The notes under the pieces are model-generated. The model had not been told where the DNA came from. It worked only from the letters and a program-made list of their open reading frames with translations, and made no database searches. Below are positions 1 through 4,730 of a stretch of 7,499 nt of DNA, piece after piece. The DNA comes from an uncultured Collinsella sp. GTDB lineage: Bacteria > Actinomycetota > Coriobacteriia > Coriobacteriales > Coriobacteriaceae. Position 1 is the first letter of the stretch. Each line of letters opens with the position of its first letter. The stretch is taken from assembly GCA_900552155.1 (NCBI GenBank), contig URYU01000086.1, positions 1-7,499 on the forward strand, read 5' to 3'. Both the position numbers and the translations under genes were made by a program.

Positions 1-113
1 GCTACTCGAATCTGCTGTGGCGCAAATCGCTGCGAGCCGCTCGTTAAGGTTGCGTAAAACTAGCGTACGCAGTTCATAGTATGTTCCGGGGGACTTTTCC
101 CAGGTAGTATTAG
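1..113. other. Left flank, possible 3' end of an upstream gene
   Basis: No complete gene is visible here. One forward frame, open from the window edge to a TAA at 45-47, would encode a short tail ending LWRKSLRAAR. This looks like a plausible basic C-terminus and has the best third-position GC of the three forward frames. The other two forward frames are also open to stops at 55-57 and 77-79, so the choice is weak. A strong terminator begins at 114, which fits an upstream plus-strand gene ending here. An ATG at 81 opens an 8-codon reading frame (MFRGTFPR, stop at 105-107) without a visible Shine-Dalgarno sequence; it could be chance or a leader peptide. Confidence 0.25.
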
Positions 114-140
114 GGGGTGTGGGCAACCATGCCCCTTTTT
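114..140 (+). terminator. Intrinsic terminator upstream of ettA
   Basis: Arms GGGGTGTGG (114-122) and CCATGCCCC (127-135) form a 9-bp stem with two G-U wobbles, closed by a GCAA (GNRA) tetraloop and followed directly by five T residues (136-140). This is a textbook Rho-independent terminator in the plus direction. It either ends a gene lying left of the window or acts as an attenuator in the ettA leader. The T-tract ends 91 nt before the ettA ATG, so a separate ettA promoter could fit downstream, but I see no convincing -35/-10 pair there. Confidence 0.8.
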
Positions 141-168
141 CGTTAAGTTTCAGAGCTGGTTTTCTCAT

Positions 169-188
169 TTCGCTTCCACTAAAGCGAA
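169..188 (+). other. Small hairpin in the ettA leader
   Basis: TTCGCTT (169-175) and AAGCGAA (182-188) are perfect complements around a 6-nt loop. There is no T-tract, so this is not a terminator. It lies about 43 nt upstream of the ettA start and could be a 5'-UTR structure or an operator. The AAAGGA ribosome-binding candidate (214-219) follows it. No function can be assigned from sequence alone. Confidence 0.3.
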
Positions 189-231
189 TCAAGAATAGGG
201 AAACAGCAGGTAGAAAGGATAAAACAGGCAA

Positions 232-1911
232 ATGGCAGAGTTTATCTACCAGATGTATCAGGCTCGCAAGGCCCATGGCGACAAGGTAATCCTTGACGAC
301 GTGACCCTGAGCTTCTACCCCGGTGCCAAGATCGGCGTCGTGGGCCCCAACGGTATGGGAAAGTCGACCCTGCTCAAGATCATGGCCGGCATCGAGGAGG
401 TCTCCAACGGCGATGCCAGGCTCACTCCCGGCTACACCGTGGGCATCCTGCAGCAGGAGCCGCCGCTCGACGACGACAAGACCGTCATCGAGAACGTGCG
501 CATGGCGTTTGGCGATATGATCGCCAAGGTCGATCGCTTCAATAAGATCGGCGAGGAGATGTGCGACCCGGATTGCGACATGGACGCCCTCATGGCCGAG
601 ATGGGCAAGCTTCAGGACGAGATCGACGCCGCCGACGGCTGGGATATCGATTCCAAGCTCGGCCAGGCCATGGACGCCCTGCAGCTGCCCGATTCCGACA
701 TGCCGGTCAACGTGCTCTCTGGCGGCGAGCGCCGTCGCGTGGCCCTGTGCAAGCTGCTGCTCGAAGCTCCCGACCTGCTGCTGCTCGACGAGCCCACGAA
801 CCACCTGGACGCCGAGTCGATCCTGTGGCTCGAGCACTTCCTGCACAACTACCAGGGCGCGGTGCTTGCCGTCACGCACGATCGCTACTTCCTGGATAAC
901 GTTGCCGAGTGGATCTGCGAGGTCGACCGCGGTCACCTTTATCCCTACAAGGGCAACTACTCCACGTATCTGGAGACCAAGGCCGCCCGTATCGAGGCGC
1001 AGGGCAACCGCGACGCCAAGCTCGCCAAGCGCATGGAGGCCGAGCTCGAGTGGGTACGCAGCTCGCCCAAGGCCCGTCAGGCCAAGAACAAGGCCCGTCT
1101 GGCTCGCTATGAGGAGATGGAGGCCGAGGCCCGCGCAAGCCAGAAGCTCGACTGGACCGACATCCGCATCCCTGTGGGCCCGCGTTTGGGCAACAAGGTG
1201 CTCGAGGCCCATCACCTGCACAAGGAGTTCGACGGTCGCGTGCTCATCGATGACCTTTCGTTCACCCTGCCGCGCAACGGCATCGTGGGCGTCATCGGCC
1301 CCAACGGTGTCGGTAAGACCACGCTGTTCAAGACGATTGTGGGTCTGGAGCCGCTGACTTCGGGCGAGCTCGAGGTGGGCGAGACCGTCAAGATTTCTTA
1401 CGTCGACCAGAACCGTTCTGGCATCGATCCCGATAAGAACCTGTGGGAGGTCGTCTCGGATGGCCTGGACCACATGATGGTCGGCGAGACCGAGGTCCCC
1501 AGCCGCGCGTACGTGGCGAGCTTTGGCTTTAAGGGCCAGGACCAGCAGAAGCGCGCTGGCGTACTTTCCGGTGGCGAGCGCAACCGTCTGAACCTGGCGC
1601 TCACGCTCAAGCAGGGCGGCAACCTGCTGCTCCTCGACGAGCCCACGAACGATCTCGACGTCGAGACGCTGTCCTCACTCGAAGCGGCACTGCTCGAGTT
1701 CCCGGGCTGCTCGGTGGTCATTAGTCACGACCGTATGTTCCTGGACCGCGTCGCCACACACATTCTGGCGTGGGAGGGCACCGACGAGAATCCGGGCAAC
1801 TGGTATTGGTTCGAGGGCAACTTCGAGGCCTATCAGGCCAATCGCATCGAGCGCCTGGGCGAGGACGCGGCCCAGCCGCATCGTATCCACCGTAAGCTGA
1901 CGCGCGACTAG
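232..1911 (+). CDS. ettA: Energy-dependent translational throttle protein EttA (ABC-F ATPase)
   Basis: This is a cytosolic ABC-F protein with two ABC ATPase domains and no membrane segments. The family binds the ribosomal E site and couples ATP/ADP state to entry into translation elongation. At 559 aa it matches the usual EttA length (about 555). Domain 1 has Walker A GPNGMGKST (38-46), signature LSGGE (162-166), Walker B LLLLDEPTNHLD (182-193, catalytic Glu187) and switch His216. Domain 2 has Walker A GPNGVGKTT (356-364), signature LSGGE (445-449), Walker B ending DEPTNDLD (Glu470) and switch His499. The insert at about 95-140 corresponds to the EttA arm. The charged helical linker at about 240-325, rich in Lys/Arg/Glu, is the P-site tRNA interaction motif. 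The N-terminus (MAEFIYQMYQARK) also resembles EttA. The ATG has only a distant AAAGGA (214-219), so the ribosome-binding site is suboptimal. The gene stands alone, convergent with the minus-strand genes. An antibiotic-resistance ABC-F is less likely given the arm and whole-length similarity. Confidence 0.95.
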   Translation: MAEFIYQMYQARKAHGDKVILDDVTLSFYPGAKIGVVGPNGMGKSTLLKIMAGIEEVSNGDARLTPGYTVGILQQEPPLDDDKTVIENVRMAFGDMIAKVDRFNKIGEEMCDPDCDMDALMAEMGKLQDEIDAADGWDIDSKLGQAMDALQLPDSDMPVNVLSGGERRRVALCKLLLEAPDLLLLDEPTNHLDAESILWLEHFLHNYQGAVLAVTHDRYFLDNVAEWICEVDRGHLYPYKGNYSTYLETKAARIEAQGNRDAKLAKRMEAELEWVRSSPKARQAKNKARLARYEEMEAEARASQKLDWTDIRIPVGPRLGNKVLEAHHLHKEFDGRVLIDDLSFTLPRNGIVGVIGPNGVGKTTLFKTIVGLEPLTSGELEVGETVKISYVDQNRSGIDPDKNLWEVVSDGLDHMMVGETEVPSRAYVASFGFKGQDQQKRAGVLSGGERNRLNLALTLKQGGNLLLLDEPTNDLDVETLSSLEAALLEFPGCSVVISHDRMFLDRVATHILAWEGTDENPGNWYWFEGNFEAYQANRIERLGEDAAQPHRIHRKLTRD

Positions 1912-1915
1912 ATCG

Positions 1916-1940
1916 TTACGCGGTTTTCCAAACCGCGTAA
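1916..1940. terminator. 11-bp perfect hairpin just after ettA
   Basis: TTACGCGGTTT (1916-1926) and AAACCGCGTAA (1930-1940) are perfectly complementary around a 3-nt loop, starting 4 nt after the ettA stop codon. It probably serves as the 3' end of the ettA transcript. No T-tract follows, so it is not a canonical intrinsic terminator; it may instead stabilise the mRNA 3' end. Its right arm contains GCGTAAC (1935-1941), whose complement GTTACGC recurs at 2064-2070, so it may be part of the larger palindromic element. Confidence 0.5.
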
Positions 1941-2070
1941 CTGCTCGACGCTGCGCGGGTCGCAAGCACCCCATCTTGCCGTTCAAGCCGTCGCTCGCGT
2001 ACCGAAGTACGCGTCGCTCCTCTTTCACGGCAACCTGGGGCACTTGCGGCCCGCTCGCTGTTGGTTACGC
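1935..2070. repeat. Long imperfect palindrome (REP/MITE-like intergenic element candidate)
   Basis: The spacer folds on itself over more than 100 nt. Paired blocks from outside in are: GCGTAAC (1935-1941) with GTTACGC (2064-2070); GCGGG (1955-1959) with CCCGC (2050-2054); a T-G wobble; CGCAAG (1961-1966) with CTTGCG (2043-2048); CCCCA (1969-1973) with TGGGG (2036-2040); and TTGCCGT (1976-1982) with ACGGCAA (2027-2033). At the tip CGCGTAC (1996-2002) pairs with GTACGCG (2007-2013) around a CGAA loop. Short symmetric mismatches separate the blocks, a pattern typical of dispersed palindromic repeats or miniature elements. No gene with codon-like composition occupies it. Whether it is repeated elsewhere in the genome cannot be seen here. 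Confidence 0.65.
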
Positions 2071-2082
2071 AACATCAACAAA

Positions 2083-2116
2083 TAAAAACAGCTCAAATCC
2101 TGATTTGGATTTGAGC
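2083..2116 (-). terminator. Intrinsic terminator of the LOTUS-like gene
   Basis: GCTCAAATCC (2091-2100) and GGATTTGAGC (2107-2116) form a perfect 10-bp stem with a 6-nt loop. Read on the minus strand, the stem is followed by the T-rich run TGTTTTTATTTG, and it begins 9 nt after the stop codon of the minus-strand gene ending at 2126. That is the expected layout of a Rho-independent terminator for that gene. On the plus strand the trailing sequence is less T-rich, so any bidirectional action for ettA read-through would be weaker. Confidence 0.85.
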
Positions 2117-2125
2117 CGTTTGTCG

Positions 2126-3433
2126 TTACTGCTCGGGTTCTTCGACTTTATCGATGGTCCAGGTGGCTTCGAGACCGCCGGTGGTGTTGCGGCGGATGCG
2201 CACGGCAACCTCGTGGCGCTCGCCGTCCTGCGTGTAGCGCAGGGGGAAGCTTGCGCGGTTTCGCGCGGCCTCGATGGTACCGCGCTCGCGGGCGATCCAG
2301 TAGTACTCGCCGACGATGCCGAGGGTATCGGCGCCGTAGGGGAGATAGGTCGACAGCTGGTGTAGCAACGGACCGGGGCAGAAGACCTCAGTTGCGAAAT
2401 CGACGGGGAAGTCCTCGGGGATGGCGGGCGCTACGGGTGCGGGGGTTGGGGCCGCTGCGGGTGCCGAAGCCGGTGCCGGTGCGGGAATTTGGCCGCAAGC
2501 AGAGGTGGGCACGGATTCGATGACGGGTGCGGGCTCCGGCGTCGCTTCCGGCTTGATCGTGGAATCTGCGGGCTCCACGGTGACGGGCGCGTCTGCAGCT
2601 GCGGTTTCAACCTCAACCTGCGTCGCGTCCTCGTTCTCGACGCTCGACTTTTCTTCGTTGGTCGTGGATGACATGGTGGTGATGCCGGCGTTGGCGTTCT
2701 CGGGGTCATAGACGACCGTGAGCGAGATGGCGGGCTGCGGCGTCTCGGGCTCCGGTGTCGACTCGGTAGCGTCTTGATCTGCGGGCTCGTCGGACTGATC
2801 GTCCTCGGCCTCGTCGCCAAAGACATCGCTGTTTTGGAACGCAGACGGCTCGGGTTGGTCAGCGGCTTCGACGGATGTCGACTTGGGCGCTTCGTTGAGC
2901 TCCCCAGTGGCTTCCTGCTCGGATATGACTTCGGAATCGGTCGTGGCGGCGATTTCGGTTTCGGCTTCTGCCGTTACCTCAATAGCAACTTCGATCTCTG
3001 TCTCGGGCTCGGGTTCCGGCGCGGCTTCAACCATGGCTTCGGGCTCGGGACGCTTAACGTGCTTGGGGCGCACGGCCTTGAGGTCCTTCTCACCGCGCTT
3101 TTTCTTTTTGTAGGACTGCTTGGCGCCCTTGGCGGTCTTGGGCTTGTCCTCGCCCTTGGCAAGCGCAGCATCCCAGGCCTCGTTGGCGATGACCGTGGCA
3201 TACAGGCGGCCGCCTTTAAAGACGGTCAGCTTAATGCAGTCGTCGAGCTCCTCGAGCAGCTCGCGCGTGGACTCGAAGCCCAGGTCATAAGCGGTCATGT
3301 CGCCAGCGGCGAGCGCCTCCTCGACCTGCGTCATAAACGTTTGCTTGCCACATCCAATCGCATCGCGCAGCAGGCGATACAGATAGATGTGGTTGCCCAG
3401 CGAAAGCGTGGGCCTAACTATTGTCTTGCTCAT
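2126..3433 (-). CDS. Unrecognised protein: LOTUS-like N-terminus, acidic disordered linker, C-terminal module
   Basis: The 435-aa product has no signal peptide or membrane helix, so it is probably cytosolic. Residues about 10-85 carry a pattern (DLGFESTRELLEELDD, then a hydrophobic strand, GGRLYATV) resembling the OST-HTH/LOTUS winged-helix fold, a family linked to RNA binding. Residues 98-128 are strongly basic (KKKKRGEK). Residues about 130-338 are a low-complexity Glu/Pro/Ala/Thr/Asp linker, surely disordered. Residues about 339-430 look folded, with aromatic and alternating strand-like stretches (LPYGADTLGIVGEYYWIA, then RHEVAVRIRR and LEATWTI); I do not recognise this module. The start at 3433 is chosen because AGAGGAGA lies 6 nt upstream; a longer frame from 3472 has no such site and would start inside the promoter region. 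It sits downstream of the membrane-protein gene but appears separately transcribed. The LOTUS assignment is inference from motif shape; the function is unknown. Confidence 0.85.
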   Translation of the reverse strand: MSKTIVRPTLSLGNHIYLYRLLRDAIGCGKQTFMTQVEEALAAGDMTAYDLGFESTRELLEELDDCIKLTVFKGGRLYATVIANEAWDAALAKGEDKPKTAKGAKQSYKKKKRGEKDLKAVRPKHVKRPEPEAMVEAAPEPEPETEIEVAIEVTAEAETEIAATTDSEVISEQEATGELNEAPKSTSVEAADQPEPSAFQNSDVFGDEAEDDQSDEPADQDATESTPEPETPQPAISLTVVYDPENANAGITTMSSTTNEEKSSVENEDATQVEVETAAADAPVTVEPADSTIKPEATPEPAPVIESVPTSACGQIPAPAPASAPAAAPTPAPVAPAIPEDFPVDFATEVFCPGPLLHQLSTYLPYGADTLGIVGEYYWIARERGTIEAARNRASFPLRYTQDGERHEVAVRIRRNTTGGLEATWTIDKVEEPEQ

Positions 3434-3445
3434 GGCAAATCTCCT

Positions 3446-3461
3446 CTTTACACATGTAAAG
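3446..3461. promoter_or_regulatory. Palindrome CTTTACA-CA-TGTAAAG, candidate operator
   Basis: A perfect 7-bp inverted repeat with a 2-bp spacer lies directly upstream of the Shine-Dalgarno sequence of the gene starting at 3433. Its core TACACATGTA fits TACA-N2-TGTA, the operator consensus known for CopY-type (CopY/BlaI/MecI family) repressors. It begins just after a candidate -10 element (3463-3468) and so would cover the transcription start, a classic repression position. No regulator gene lies in the window. A chance palindrome or an mRNA hairpin masking translation are alternatives. Confidence 0.45.
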
Positions 3462-3462
3462 C

Positions 3463-3471
3463 ATCTTACCA
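3463..3471 (-). promoter_or_regulatory. Candidate extended -10 promoter of the LOTUS-like gene
   Basis: On the minus strand the sequence TGGTAAGAT gives an extended -10 (TG-N-TAAGAT), 29 nt upstream of the ATG at 3433. No good -35 hexamer is seen at 16-18 bp, which extended -10 promoters can tolerate. A second palindrome, CATGGCG-TT-CGCCATG (3475-3490), covers the spacer/-35 zone. This is the only promoter-like signal between the upstream terminator and the gene. Confidence 0.35.
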
Positions 3472-3505
3472 TCGCATGGCGTTCGCCATGGCGGCGCCCA
3501 AGGCA

Positions 3506-3539
3506 AACGGGCGCGAACCGCTTTCGATTCGCGCCCGTT
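3506..3539 (-). terminator. Terminator hairpin after the membrane-protein gene
   Basis: AACGGGCGCGAA (3506-3517) and TTCGCGCCCGTT (3528-3539) form a perfect 12-bp GC-rich stem with a 10-nt loop, 34 nt beyond the stop of the minus-strand gene ending at 3574. On the minus strand the right arm runs into GTTTGCCTT, a short and imperfect T-tract. The stem is very stable and the position is right, so I call it a probable intrinsic terminator. It separates the two minus-strand genes into different transcripts. Confidence 0.65.
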
Positions 3540-3573
3540 GTACAGGTCGGTTATCTATGAGAGGCAAACGTGC

Positions 3574-4527
3574 TTAGTTGCCCGATGCCGTGCCTTGGCT
3601 CGAGTTGTCAGATGCCGTGCCGGAAGCGGTTCCGCTCGAGCTGTTGGTGTTGTTACTGTCTGCCGTGCCCGTTCCCGACGTGGTGTCGCTCGTCTGGCCT
3701 CCCGTGTTCGGCTGTGAACCGTCAGTCGTTTGGCTTGAGTCGGTCGTGCCGGACGGCGTGCCACTGTTGGCCGTGGAGGAATCGGTGCCCTGCGATTGGT
3801 TTTGGGTGTTCGAGGACGAATCGGTAGAGGTAGAACTGTCTTGCGTGTCGTCCGCCTGTGCCTGCTGATCTTGCGACTGGGTGTCGCCATTTGCATCGCT
3901 CTCGGTCGTGCGCGACGACAGGATTGGCTCGGGACGCTCGCCCAGACCCTCACCGGCAGTGGTGATAAGGATGGCGCCGGCGCAGGCGATGACCGCGACG
4001 ATGGCGATGGCGATCGAGAAGACGATGACCTTCTTTTGTGTCTGGCTGCGCGCTGCCGCCGCCTTGGCGCGCAGGCTGTTGGGGGCGACGCGCGCCGTGG
4101 TCGCGCGTCCCGCAACCTGGCGCATTTCCTGCGTGGTCGCGGCGCCACCTAGGTGCTCCTCGACATCGGGCTCAACGGGCTCGTAGGCGCCGGCAGGGTA
4201 GTCGACAGCGGCATGCGTGCCCTTGATTGCTTCGGCGCTGGCAGAGATAAAGTGGCGGTAGACCTGCGAGGACACAACGGTGATGACCGAGCTCACGGCG
4301 GCACCAATTACTGAACCAGCGATACCAATCTTGGAGGCAAGCGCGACGCTCGTGGCAGCAGCTGCGGCGCCGGCGATGATCTGGGGAATGGAAATGTCAT
4401 CGAACAGGCCCTTTTTGGGCGCGATGGCCATGGTCTGTCCGATGGAATGGTTCTCGTGCACGCCGTTGTTGAGCGATGCCGGCGTCATGACGCGCGTGCG
4501 CGGCGCGTCGGTGTACTTGGTTGTCAT
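3574..4527 (-). CDS. Membrane protein with Gly/Ala-rich hydrophobic hairpin and Ser/Thr-rich tail
   Basis: The 317-aa protein is of unknown function. Residues about 1-45 are polar. Residues about 48-89 are a hydrophobic Gly/Ala/Ser-rich segment (GIAGSVIGAAVSSVITVV) that could form a helical hairpin in the membrane. Residues 90-165 are soluble and end in a basic patch (RAKAAAARSQTQKK). Residues 166-189 are a clear transmembrane helix (VIVFSIAIAIVAVIACAGAIL). Residues about 205-317 are low complexity, made mainly of Ser, Thr, Gly, Asn, Gln and Asp. The basic patch before the last helix predicts, by the positive-inside rule, an external tail, resembling a mucin-like or wall-spanning stalk; there is no LPXTG anchor. 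The start at 4527 is supported by GGGAGGA 6 nt upstream; an upstream ATG at 4623 would add 32 residues lacking such support. It is divergent from nadE. The hydrophobic domain feels familiar from actinobacterial membrane proteins, but I cannot name the family. Confidence 0.85.
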   Translation of the reverse strand: MTTKYTDAPRTRVMTPASLNNGVHENHSIGQTMAIAPKKGLFDDISIPQIIAGAAAAATSVALASKIGIAGSVIGAAVSSVITVVSSQVYRHFISASAEAIKGTHAAVDYPAGAYEPVEPDVEEHLGGAATTQEMRQVAGRATTARVAPNSLRAKAAAARSQTQKKVIVFSIAIAIVAVIACAGAILITTAGEGLGERPEPILSSRTTESDANGDTQSQDQQAQADDTQDSSTSTDSSSNTQNQSQGTDSSTANSGTPSGTTDSSQTTDGSQPNTGGQTSDTTSGTGTADSNNTNSSSGTASGTASDNSSQGTASGN

Positions 4528-4636
4528 ACGGGGTCCTCCCGGTGTAAATCTGCTTCGTTTCGTGTAGCCATCAGGGTACCCACCAGATGTGAATCGTACG
4601 TGACATTTAACAGATACCATCAACTCATCAATTGCT

Positions 4637-4649
4637 CACCAAGTTGGTG
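4637..4649. promoter_or_regulatory. 13-bp palindrome CACCAAGTTGGTG, candidate operator
   Basis: Six-base arms are perfectly complementary around a single central G. The centre is 34 bp before the candidate nadE -10 (TACAAT) and within the divergent spacer, so a dimeric regulator bound here could affect either gene. It does not match an NAD-biosynthesis regulator site I can recall with confidence. A chance palindrome of this size is possible. Confidence 0.3.
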
Positions 4650-4676
4650 GGATGCGGTTACACCCGCCGGTTGAAC

Positions 4677-4682
4677 TACAAT
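4677..4682 (+). promoter_or_regulatory. Candidate nadE -10 element TACAAT
   Basis: TACAAT differs from the TATAAT consensus at one base and would place the transcript start near 4689, giving a leader of about 40 nt before the ATG at 4731. No good -35 hexamer is seen at 16-18 bp upstream, so the call is tentative. Confidence 0.35.
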
Positions 4683-4730
4683 AGGACTTGCTAATTGTTG
4701 TGAATGGCGTCTACGCACGGGAGCATTCTT

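Larger units (their letters stand above)
4528..4730. promoter_or_regulatory. Divergent promoter region between the membrane-protein gene and nadE
   Basis: This 203-nt spacer must hold promoters for both flanking genes. It contains a perfect palindrome CACCAA-G-TTGGTG (4637-4649), a candidate nadE -10 (TACAAT, 4677-4682), and SD sequences at each edge (GGGAG at 4719-4723 for nadE; GGGAGGA on the minus strand for the other gene). No coding potential is apparent. I could not settle on a good promoter for the minus-strand gene. Confidence 0.6.

Noticed and set aside
1916..1940. On the minus strand the hairpin resembles a tRNA-Ser(GGA) anticodon arm (loop TTGGAAA).
   Set aside because: No D-arm, acceptor stem or GGTTCGAATCC-like T-arm lies at the right distance on either side, so it is not a tRNA gene or a recognisable tRNA fragment.
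1675..2043. Minus-strand open frame spanning the ettA 3' end and the palindrome.
   Set aside because: It has no ribosome-binding site, overlaps conserved ettA coding sequence and runs through the palindromic element.
2774..3577. Long plus-strand open frame opposite the LOTUS-like gene (267 codons).
   Set aside because: It is antisense to a low-complexity, GC-rich gene. The predicted protein is Gly/Leu/Arg/Phe-biased with no motif, and the minus-strand gene has a start signal, a terminator and sensible domains.
3577..3900. Short repeated DNA words (GATGCCGTGCC, CTCGAG) in the tail-coding region, considered as a tandem repeat.
   Set aside because: The copies are short and irregular and follow from Ser/Thr/Gly/Ala low-complexity coding rather than a true tandem array.
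4528..4623. N-terminal extension of the membrane protein from an upstream ATG at 4623.
   Set aside because: The extension is polar, lacks a ribosome-binding site and occupies the divergent promoter region; GGGAGGA supports 4527.
4582..4630. Possible minus-strand promoter TTGATG with TACGAT for the membrane-protein gene.
   Set aside because: The spacing is 19 bp and both hexamers are imperfect; other equally weak pairs exist nearby, so none is reported.
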